49,749 bases of DNA from Acanthaster planci (taxonomy: Eukaryota; Echinodermata; Asteroidea; Valvatida; Acanthasteridae): contig NW_019091457.1 of the NCBI RefSeq assembly GCF_001949145.1, positions 126,001-175,749 of the forward strand, in the 5' to 3' direction. Position 1 is the stretch's first letter. Every line of letters starts with the position of its first letter. The position numbers were made by a program, and so were the translations under genes. This document shows, one piece after another, positions 22,801 through 34,800 of this stretch. The notes under the pieces are model-generated. The model saw only the letters and a list, made by a program, of their open reading frames with translations, was not told the DNA's origin and searched no databases.

Positions 22801-25800
22801 ACCTACCTAAGGCTGTCAAGCCTTCCGATATCGAGGACAGAATGTGTAGAAATACTTGGGGCTCCAGACCGCTCAGGAAACCCATGTGGTCCTTGGCTAG
22901 GCTTTCCAGTAGACTGTAGTAGTTCAAGCTTAGCTTGGGGTAATCCTGTCGGCAAAAATGTGGGAACATAGCTGTGTGGCAATTTAGATTTTCCCAAATT
23001 CCCAATGGCAATCTTGCTGGGGACATCTCCTCCAAATCCTCAACGAAACCAACGTTGCAGTGTTTGCGCTTGATCGTCCCAGGAGCACAAAATCTGCTAA
23101 CAACTCGCTGTTCAAGGGGAGTGGTTACTCATAAGCTCTCGTTCTATTTTCATCCGCTGCCAAGGGAATATGCTAAAAAGTCTTCATACACAATAACGTA
23201 CCCAATACAATTATCACAAAATCTTATTCAGAACTTTTGAAGGTACATTTAAGAACCTCTGTGCTATTTCCATTAAGGGTCACGACCCCTACCCATAATG
23301 CCACACTCTTGATTTTAGAGCCCCTAGCTTACCAGCAAATCACTGAGGGGTATCGACAGTAGTAACTTGACAAACATCTGCAGGACCTCCTCCAGGGAGG
23401 TGTCCCCATAGAGCTGGAACACGCCGAAGTTGACGTAGCTGCCGGACAGGACCGCCTTCAGCATCCCGAAGCAGATGGACACGCCCTTCAGCGTGAGGGG
23501 CCAAAGGTCAAGGAAGTTCTGTCCATGACAGGCCATAAGGCTGCAAAGTTGCAAGATTACTTGTGGAGCAAACTTCTTTCTGGGAATCTGCGACACGTCA
23601 TGTATCTCTCACACTTTTTTGACCGGTAACCCAGCAATTAGCAAAGTTCTGTTAAAACCAGGAACTCAGGTAGTTGTTTTCAGTTTGTTCAGTGATGCAT
23701 GCTACATAACGCTTCGTATGAAATTCTAATTTCAAACTGCTGTATCATTTCCAACTTCCACAGTTTGCATTACAAATCTAAGTCAACAGTATGCGAACAA
23801 CAAAATTCCTATGAAAAAAAAACAGGGAAAACATGTCTCCGAGCAACAAAAGGATATTTCATGGGGTAAACTTGGTCCTTGGGAATGTCGGCTCCTAACG
23901 TCAAGATTCTCGATCCTGCGAAGCAAACAACATGTGAAAACTCCTGGTCACTTGGGTTCCGAAAATCCAAACTCTATCTGAGTTATTGAACGAAACCTGA
24001 GGAGTAATTTCAGGGGGTAAGGTGAAAAACTCGGACTCACCATATGCCACAAACATCTTGCTGATCTCCCTAAAGAGAAGGATGCCATTCGGCGAGGAGA
24101 CGTGAAAATGCAACCGCTCCGATCGGTCCTGGACCAGCTCCATCATCAGTTTTAGGATGGGTGTGGTCACCATGGGCTCGTGGTACCACAGCTCGATGGC
24201 TCGCTGGAGTATAGGGGTGTAGTCGGGGTATCTGACGGAAGGAGGGGGGTGTTGGCTAAGGAAAAGGATCACCTCAACGCTGTGAGTTCAGCTCAAGTTT
24301 TTGTCCAGCTAAATCAGACATGGAACAACACTGCTGGTGCAAAAGTTTGAAAACGGTCCATTACTGTGACCGTTGTGAGGCTGGAAATCAGCCATATCCA
24401 GACGCATACCCTTATGACTGTCAGGAGCCATTTTTGTCTTGTGCCTCAAGGATCCAATGGAGATTTAATTGAAAAGGCTCTGCATAATGAAAGCACCAGT
24501 CTTTCTGCAGCGTTGACCAGAGTTTATTTTAAATTAAAACAGCCAATAAAAATAATCACTGGGGCCACTGAAAAACACAGTTCGTTTCTCATCATCTTCA
24601 TGTCAGAAAATGTGAGTACAAATCAGGGCCCCCCCTAAAAAAGCCAAGAACCTTCCATGATTTCTTGTGTACCACCCTCTCAGATGATTCTAGGAGGAAA
24701 ACTCAGCAGCCTTTCTATTAATGTTTTCCCATAAAGGATACATCCATTCGAACAGCATAAGGTAGCTGGGCTTGTTATTGAAGGCAAATGCAATTCCTCG
24801 GAGATCCCTGGCTAACCCAATTAATGTCCTCTGTGAATGGACAGAAAAGTAACTGAAAGTTAGTCGTGTCCCCGAAGAGGGAGAAGATGGGGCTTTCTAT
24901 GGGGGGGGACGTGTAGATATTTGGATGACTACAACTGAAATCGATGAATGCTCATACTTTTGTCTCAGCCTCGTTCCAAACTCCGCCCTTGTTGGCGTTG
25001 GCCAGCTGCGCGCCCACGAATGCAAACGCCGAGGTGATGGGCACCATGAAGTTCTCAAAGCGGTCCTCGTCCTCCCCGAGATCCACCATGAGCAAGCGGC
25101 CCAGCGCCGTGTAGAACGTCGTCCGGCAGCGCATGTCGCTGACTGAGAACGTGCCGTTGATGCCCAAGAAGGGGAAGTGATCGCTCTGAAGTGTATCGTG
25201 TGGGAAATGAAGAAAATCGAGCAAAATGAAGCAGGCAGCATAATTTTAAGACCTTAGGGCAAGCAATCCAACTACCCTGCAGAGTCATTACAGGCTATCG
25301 TTAGTAATCTGTAATCATCACAAGTTGTCATAGGTCATCACAAGTCATCATAAAACATCACAAGTAATCACAGATTGTCATAACACATCATAAACCACTG
25401 ATAGTCACAAGTCATCATAAAACACCACAAGTAATCACAGATCGTCATAACACATCATAAACCACTGATATCATCAGTGGTTTATCACAAATCATTAAAA
25501 CACATCATAAATCGCTGATATTCAGATGTCATCATAAAATGTCATAAATCATCACAAGTAATTACTAACCATTGTAAGCCGATCACTAGTCAATCACAAG
25601 TCAAAAGGAAGACTTTCAAATCAATACTAACGAAATAAAACCGCTTACCGTGTGGTTGCTCAGCATGAACTGGACCGCCTCCAGCTTCACAAGTTTGCGC
25701 ACACTGCTGTAGCCCACGGAGAGCTCACTAAGGAACTTCAGGGTCTTGGCAATGATTGGCTCGCTCTGACCCCAGTATTTCAGGTTGGTTATGCTGTGGG

Positions 25801-28800
25801 TCCAAAGGTAGCAGCCAATGGGGCATCTCATGCATGGTAATGAGCTTATCCTATTATTTCATTGATCGAAGTCAAAAACTGAACCCAAAACCTTCTCACC
25901 CACAGCTAGTAAAAAATTAATTTTGGAAGTGGATAATTTCATTCTTTCAACAACATTCTTACAAAGCTGCTAATTTTTGTTTTCTCATCTGTGATCGTGT
26001 TGTCGCATGATGCATATTTTCAGTTATTCTGTAGTATTTGTTGAATCATAAGGTACATAATTCAGGAACTTGACTGCAACTTAAGTTCTAGAACTTTTGT
26101 TCTGAAACTTCCAGAATGACATTTCTCTGTAGCTGTATCATAATATTTGTAGGTACAATTGTAGCAACTGTATTCAGTAGATTCCAGCAAACAACATATT
26201 TGTTATTCAGTTTTACCTAATCAGCCATTGTTAAGTTACACCCTAATTACTACTGCCGATAACTCTCTGCTTTAATGTAGTCTGTAGCGAGGTATATGCA
26301 ACTCTGACACGCCAACTTGGGAAAAAATTCAAAGGAACTTACATTTTTCCAATGAATACACTAAGCACTGTTGATTCGTCCTGCAGCCCAAGCACCTGTG
26401 ATAATGTCCTATAGAGCTATTGGAAAAAAATAATCACGGGGAAAAGGGGAACTAAAATGTTAACAAATGTTCGCATTCCTTTCAAATTCATTGAGACATC
26501 TGCACTCGGAAGCAGGAGGTCGCCGGGTTCGAGTCCCACCCAAGAAAGCTCGTGAATATTTTCGCAAGCTGAGTTACGAATATGAGACGGTGTGAGGGCT
26601 AAACCCAGTATTAAAACTAAGGTACTCTGTTCTGAGACGACCTTGCATTTTTTGAATGAACGAAGTGACAGATTCTGAATATCAGGAAAACACAGTGCAT
26701 TTTTTTTTCCCTTTTACCTTGGATGATTTTTGCACCTGGTTGCCCAGGTAGATCTTAGTGAAGTGCTCAAAGAAGCTGAGCATGGCCAGGTCCAGCTTCT
26801 CGCAGCCTCCCTGGGAGAGCTTGGCGTCCGTCAGGTTCATCAACTGCAACACCCTGAAAGGACAGGGCCACAAGAACAGCCATGACTATCGTAATCGGGC
26901 AATCTATATTCCCCAAGAAACTTCCCACAAACTTGTCATATTGAGCATCTTGATTGCAAGCAGATTCAATGTTTTTTAACCCTGAATGGATTCAAATGCT
27001 TGAGCTGGTTTAACTAGGTACAAACATGGAAATACGGTTGCTCAAGCAAATTGCCAACAGGGCTGTAGCTAAGTACATTTTCATGAGTACGTCTATGAGT
27101 ACAAGTACAGTGCCATGAGTGCGAGTACCTTACCATGAGTACAAGTACAGTGCCATGAGTACGAGTACCTTACCATGAGTGCAAGTATAGTGCCGCGAGT
27201 GCAAGTACCTTACAGTGAGTACAAGTACAGTGCCATGAGTACGAGTATCTTACCGTGAGTACAAGTATGTGCACTTTGCCTAGGGTGCATGTAAGAGTAC
27301 TTTACCAGGAGTACAAGTGTGAGTACTTTGCCATGAATGTGGGTACTTTGCCATTAAATGAGTACGAGTTTTTTGCCATAAGTACAGGTATGAGTATTTG
27401 GCCACAAATATGAGTGAGTACTCTGCCAGTCCAAAAACAAGGTAATATTTCTTCACAGTTAAAGGACAACTTTGCCATGAGTATGAGTTTGAGAAAGAGT
27501 ACTACCACACTGATCCCAATCATCGTATTTTTCACCTCACCATCACCACATCACCAAAAAACCACCCAGGAATTTGGGATCTACAAGGGATAGCACAGGT
27601 GCTTTCAGGCAGGATGGGTGTTAGGATTCCCGTGACCCCCAATGAAGTGCTCCCCTCTTCCAAAAATTCACCTGCAGACAAGCTGGCCATCCAGGGCGTC
27701 GTGCTCCTCAGCACTAGTGAAGGACACCCTGCCACCAATCTGAGACCCGATTATCAGCACCAACCACGTCAGCCGACCTTTTTTGAGAGGGGAAGGGGTG
27801 GAGGAAGGGAGGGGAAGACGACAGAGAAAGAACAAGGTGTAAATGGCTTGGTCTGNNNNNNNNNNNNNNNNNNNNNNNNNNNNNNNNNNNNNNNNNNNNN
27901 NNNNNNNNNNNNNNNNNGTGGTGAAAATACACTGAGCTACTATCAGGTGAAGATACTTCACAAATATTTGGAAACAAGGTTCCGTATGGGCCGACAGCAC
28001 AACTACTCCCTCTTGTGGTGAAAATGCAAACACAAATCGCAGGAGGGGAGCTGGTTTTCCAGTAGATTCCTCCGAGACTCCACTGGCAAGTCCAGGCAAA
28101 CGTCATCGTGGATTTTAAGTTTTGTTTTTCACAGAAAGTGGTCAAATTTGACCCCATTGTGAAGGCGGCGATGCTAGGAAATAGCCAGTGTTAGCAGATG
28201 GCAAGGCCCTATCGTAACAACGTATTTCATGTCAGATTACTTTCTCCTTGCCAAATTCAGTGAGTTTTTATTCCACACTATACCCAAAAAAGAGGTTGCC
28301 AAGAAGTCAGTCTGTTACTATGGCAATAAAGACCTTTACCCAAGCCTATCAAAATTCCCGATTTCACAAGAAATCTCTATGATAGAGGGACACTTCCAAA
28401 GAAGAAACACCACTAGAATTTAGCCCAAAACTTACTACCACCACGTGACAGAACAGGATACACAGTGAAAATCCCTTCCAAAATATAAGTCTGTTTACCC
28501 ATAGAATTACACCCTTAAAGACTGAGTAGCGCAATAGTGCGCCTTTAAAATAAAATCTGCAAACAATTCCTATCAGATGAGGACAGTTCAGTGACATTTT
28601 CTGCTGTTCAGTCACCAGGTTTTTAGCAGATCATCTGAGCAGAACCTCCCCTTCTAGGGTTGAAAACAGGAACAGTTGACACCATAGACAGAGGACAGTT
28701 TAATATCCTTTTGTGTCACGGTGCCTTCTACTGCTCCGCACTAGGGGACCGTGTAGGCATGTCTTACCCTCTTGTGTAGCCAGTTCAAACCCTGATGTGT

Positions 28801-31800
28801 TTGTCCGTACGAGCTCTTCATACTTTTGGGCCGATGCATCAAACAGCTGGAACAGTAGCGTGCAAGTCTTCTCGTATTCGCAGCGACCGATCGTCGAAAG
28901 CTGCCAGGGCAGACCAGAATTTCAAAAGCATTTCAAAATGAACAAACACAGATCAGAGTTTTCTGGCATCCAAAACTGGATCACAGCTCAAGTGAGTGAG
29001 CATCAAAGTAAATACTCTGTACAGTGTTGATATGTGTCAAGCCGAAGACAACGAAGGAAATTCAGGTTAAGCAAATTTGAGACATGACAGCAATAGTTCA
29101 CAGCAATTCAAAAAAGTTGAACACACTGCAAATTGCAGCAAAATCAGGCCCAGATATGCTTCTTTCCATGCAAGTCAAATGCGCCTTCCACAGAGTGTGA
29201 TACGGCCTTCACACCAATCTCTGAATTCGATTCAACGTATACTGATACAAGATGGGCCAAGAATGGTCTAGGACGACATACCCAACGGTCCCACCCTTAC
29301 CCTTCACCTAACCATCCCCACCACTATACTCACCTGGTCCAGCCAATGCTGCACCATCCCTTTTATTGTCCAGGGGAGGTTCCATTCCACCCCCAAGATG
29401 GCACCCATCTACCTCAGCCAGGAGGCGATATAGGTCCCTACCTCATCCCCTACCCCATCAAACCAATCCTCCCAACTCACCTGGTCCAACTGCTGCTGCA
29501 CCATCCCTTTATGCTCCAGCGGATCCTCCACCCCATCTCTCAGGATGGCACCCATGTACCTCAGCCAGGAGGCGATATAGGTCCCCACCTCATCCCCTAC
29601 CCCATCAAACCAATCCTCCCAACTCACCCGGTCCAACTGCTGCTGCACCATCCCTTTATCCTCCAGCGGATCCTCCACCCCGTCTCTCAGGATGGCACCC
29701 ATGTACCTCAGCCAGGAGGCGCTATAGGTCCCTACCTCATCCCCTACCCCATCAAACCAACCCTCCCAACTCACCCGGTCCAACTGCTGCTGCACCATCC
29801 CTTTATCCTCCAGCGGATCCTCCACCCCATCTCTCAGGATGGCACCCATGTACCTCAGCCCGGAGACGATATAGGTCCCCACCTCATACCCAACCCCATC
29901 AAACCAATCCTCCCAACTCACCTGGTCCAACTGCTGCTGCACCATCCCTTTATCCTCCAGTGGATCCTCCACCCCGTCTCTCAGGATGGCGCCCACAGAC
30001 TCCAGCCGGGAGGTGATGTACGCCTTAGTCACTTCAGGGGTGTAGACTTCCAGGAGGTGGGGCTCTGTGGCCTTGACATAAGGCACCGAGGCCACCATGC
30101 GCTGCCAGAGCGTCAGGAGGTAGTGGATACTGTTGGGGGCAAACTGCCAAACCTGGGGGGGCGAGGAGACGGAGAAAATCAAGTCAAATACCTGATCAGA
30201 CGATTGTTATTCTCCGATATCCTGGGCACAAAAGAACAGAGAATACTTCGACTCCGCCCCTGATTGAGATGCCAGTCCATCGCAGTTAACAGACTATATT
30301 CTTTAATCGTCCATATTAAAGTTTAAAGTGAGGACACCTCTTCATGTCAAGAACCTGAGACTCGAAATGGAAGAAGTAAAGCAAATTTTTATGATAAATT
30401 TGAGATTAGACATGCCATAGTGTTTTAAGCCAGATTTTGAAACACACTCAGGCAAGCTTGGAATGCACACTGATCAAAGAAAAGCGGATACCATCCAATT
30501 CAACTATTTACAATTCATAAAGCGGATTCAGGGAACAAGACTGACAAGGGCTTCTACTTAAATAAGATCTACGCCCACCAGCTACTTTTGGCTGTACCCT
30601 CACCTGCAAGCTTGTGATTGTGAATTTTGCAATGAGTGCGATGACCTCTGCGTAGTTCTCCACCTTCACCAGTTCACCGAGCTGGTAGTTGGACTTGAGT
30701 CTGGCCAGCAGCCGACAGAACTCATGGTAGCTGTTTGCCTCTGAGAGACTCTGTTAGTGGAACGACAAGTGTGACATGGTGTCGAGGTTAACAGTTGGAG
30801 ATGTGTTATTTTTTCGCGTGCGGATCAAAAGTTGTCCAAAAGGCTCCCTGTAACATGACTAACATGACCAGATAGTTGTTCACCCTGAAGGCAAATGTAA
30901 GGACTCCAGCGTGAACCAAACGTGGCTTCCGCATGGAGATCCTGTTTTTCCTCATGAAAGCCTAACTTTCCATTTGTGCACGCACGCAACTCAAATTTCC
31001 TTGCTAGCCCTGTGATCATTCCCTGTTAGCACAGAACTTTCTGTAATGGTTAGCAATGATTCTTTGCTAACAGGGCCAAGAAACTGAACAATGATTTTTG
31101 TAGGGACCAATGCACGCTTACTCCAAAGGGTAATGTTTTGCTTGACAAGGACAACATACAGTGTTAGCTGGTTCCCAATCTCTCTGTGGCTTTACAGGCT
31201 TTGATAGGGTCAGTAACCAGACTGAAGTCAGAGCTTCTACCTCATCAGTAATTTGTTACTTCCTGCCCCCCTTCCGTCCAGCTCTGCCACTCCCCCAACC
31301 ATTTACCTGTGGGTTTTCCAGGATTCCTCTGACACCATTGACAAGATGCGTCAAAAACTTGGCCCTCTCTGCATTGTTGAATAACGACCGACGCACTGAG
31401 GCAATTTGAACTAAACAAGTCAAGGCCTAGAAGAAAAACAGACAATTGCCACTGGAAAAACATGCTTTTTAAAAGAATTGTTATGCTGAGAGTGACCATA
31501 CATTTTTTTCAGGTGGGAAAAGTACAAATCACCTCTTTTATCTCAGCATATTTATTTGATGCCGTACTTCTGGCTAAACATTCCTCACTTGAAAGCATGG
31601 AAATTGCATCTTCAAAGTTTCAAAATATTATTGCGGAGATTTCCCTCTAATTTGGACGTTACACTCACCAGTGGAGCTAGACTAGGAGGGAGAGACTTGT
31701 AGAGATCGAAAAAGAGGTTGACGGTGCTGAAATCAAGGAACGCTGTAAGAAAATGACAAAAGATAGAACAGAACGGGGAGAATCATCAAAAAAAGTTGAA

Positions 31801-34800
31801 GGTACCGAATCAAAAGTTATACGATGTCTGCACAATCGATACGGGACGCCACACACACCAGGCCACATAAACTAGACATAAGTATCATTTTTTGATTCAA
31901 TCACGACAGTTACAGAATCATTTGCATTAAGCTACAAATTCAGCCGCCTAGAAACACCTGATCCGGGTCTCACCTGATCTCCAGCCAGTGGGTATCTGTA
32001 CAGTGCAGTTGTCGTCAGTTGACTCGTCAGTCGAGGTTCCGATGAAGTCGAAGGTCAAGCAGTTGTGGGTCAGCCGCAACAGCTGTGTCATGAGGGAGTG
32101 TTTGTTCTCGTCATTGAAGTCAACACCTTCCTTCGAGGCCTGGGTCATATAGAAAAGAGACTGTTTTGGTTTTAAGTAAAGACAATGCTCAAAGCAGCAT
32201 GAAAATCATAGCGAGATACATTTTTGTTTCAATAAAAAAGTACAGTCAAACTCTCCATCCCTGCCCTGCCCAGCCACGCTCTTCCCAGTCAAAACCACCC
32301 CCAGCCAAGTTCTGCCCCTCGTCTTGCGAAACTGCAAAATAACTGACACACGGCCATGCACAGAGCCGTTGAGCCCAGGCCCACCCTACCCAACCCCTAC
32401 CCTGCCCAGCTACGCCCTGCCCAGTCAAAGCCATCCCAGCTGAGTTTTGAGCCTTCAATCCTACCAAACCACAATGAACAGATGCACAGACGGACGTCCT
32501 CCTATCATTTCCAACGCACCTGCTTCAGGAGGTTGCAGGCCAAGTTGAAGATTTCAAAGAGGACCGAGTCACGGAATGAGGACGCAATCTTCCTGTGCTT
32601 GGTTAGAGGTCTTACAGTGTCGGGCTGACAAGGTAAAAATGCAACCATGCATTAAGTCGAAAAGCACTAAAATAATCGCTGAATTTATAGAATCAATGAA
32701 CAATACATATTGAAAATGAACAGAAGTGGCTATTTTGGAAACGGTTTCAGGCTAATTATGCTGGTTGGGACACATGGCCCGGTGGTTAGCGACCGAAGTT
32801 CCTGATCTCGGGGTCAGGGGTTTCATCCCGAGCAGGTGGTTACATGATGGGACATGTGGCCTAGTGGTTAGGGTTTGTAGCTTCTGATCATAGGGTCGGA
32901 GGTTCGAATCCAGCTGGTGGCACCATGTTGCGACCTTGGGCAAGTCATTTTGCCCCTCATGTGCCTCTCACCACCCAGGAGTAAAGTAAAATGGGGGCAG
33001 AGAGAGTTATTGTGTTTACCCATTCCAATCCACAATGGCAGCATTCAGGTTGATACGCCTGTTAAGATGTTCAGATGTTGTTAGCCTTTGAATGACAGAT
33101 ACTGTTAGACACTGTACACCTTACGAATACTGTGATAATGTAACAACTTATTAACAAAAAATTGTGACCCCAGTTTGAAGGTTGGTTAGAAGTTTGCGCA
33201 CACAGAAAGGTAGATTTCAGCCTGTAATGTTTGGTTTTAAGCCACATAGACCTACCTGGTTCATTTCATTGACGAGCTGTGACATCAGTTGCACACCTAT
33301 GACAAAATGGTCCACCGAACCCTGCACATACGAGGTAAAAGAGAAGTCAGATTTCAACCAGACCTCTGTTTCAAGCTCTTCCGTGTTACAGAGACCGGGG
33401 GTGAGATTGACCGATGATAAAAAAGAGCTGAAAACAGCTGAAAAAAAGGCATAGAGAAGCTGAACTGTGAAAATCTCCTATACTTTTGTACACAGCCAGT
33501 GACAAAAAAAATGAAATCTCCCCCCCCCCAAAAAAAAAGCTGAGAAATCTCACCCCTGAGAGACTGTTTAGGGGCAGTGGCTCAGTCTCACCCACAGTAC
33601 ATCAATCTGTTCACCAAATGGCTGAATCGTTTGGAGTGCTCTTTGCAAAGGGCAACACCAACTTGTCCCTCTGAAAACCTGATTTTTCGGTTGCTATGAA
33701 CAACTCTGAGAAGTTTTTTCTCTTGAGTGTCTGTGTTGAACATTTACATTCAGTGCACCAGATGTGGAATACATTTTCATTAACTTGTGAATACATTTCT
33801 ACTTCCAGAACCCCCAAAAATCTGCAGTTTCCATCTGATGAAATGATGTAAGGAACTCAAGTTCAGTTTCCCATTAAAGCCTGCGTTACCAGTCGGATTG
33901 CTTTTTTTCAGACATTTCCCACGCATGTTTCAACTTGGGTGAATAAAATCTGCCAGTTTCATTATCAGTAAGTGCACCACTGTACACCTTGTTACCTTGA
34001 TAATTTTTTTTTGCGATACTGTACATGTCTTGGCAGAGAGTCCGCTACAAATATGATTCTCTCCAAAACTCTTTTACCCTGTGGCTTCAAGCATTTCAGC
34101 AGACCATCCAATGATTGAAGTTGGCTGACCATGATGCGCCTCAGTGGGAAATGTGCCAGGACCCACAACAGGGGCATGTTCAACAGTACAATATGACAGC
34201 TAGTACGGCATACCCTGTATATCGTTACCTTTACTGTTGGTGGTATGCGTACGGATGTTAAGTACTGTTCCAAGGAACAAGCCCCTGGACTTTTTAGTCA
34301 CGTGCGACTAGTTCTTTCACATCATGGCTAGGCAGGCCCTTAAAATTAAACTCGGCATTCATGCGACTACATGCATGATCTGGTTATTTCTCCAAGGTTA
34401 AACAATGCTGTAAACGAAAATAACGAGAGAATGGTGGCGTATTTTTTCAAGGGCTGTGTAAAATAATTCATCTTCATTTAACGACAAAACAGAAAGAAAG
34501 GCATCAAATGGTACCTGCAAAAATTTGGAGACATCGTCGATGATGTCTCGGAACACCCAGTTGTCCTTCTCACTGTCGAACCATCCCAGCTTGGTGATGC
34601 GCGACTGCAGCTACAAGCGCAAAGCAGAAAGAACACGGGTTACCGGACGCGACGTTTACGCAGCCGTCTTCTTCATCGCGGTAGGCAAAAATCTTGGGGC
34701 TTGCAACAGAGATAGTCTGGTGCCGACTCATAAGGGCAGACTGAGGCCAAATCAATTTGAAAATCGGACCAATTTCTGGCACCAGAAAAACTATGGTGAG

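Noticed and set aside
29290-29921. CRISPR-like regular array
   Set aside because: The units are contiguous 147-bp tandem copies without unique spacers, in an animal gene.
29133-30263. Long plus-strand open frame (376 codons) rich in Pro, His and Leu repeats
   Set aside because: It is the antisense reading of the 147-bp XPO7 repeat array. Because the period is a multiple of three, any frame open in one unit stays open in all. The minus strand carries the conserved exportin-7 sequence.
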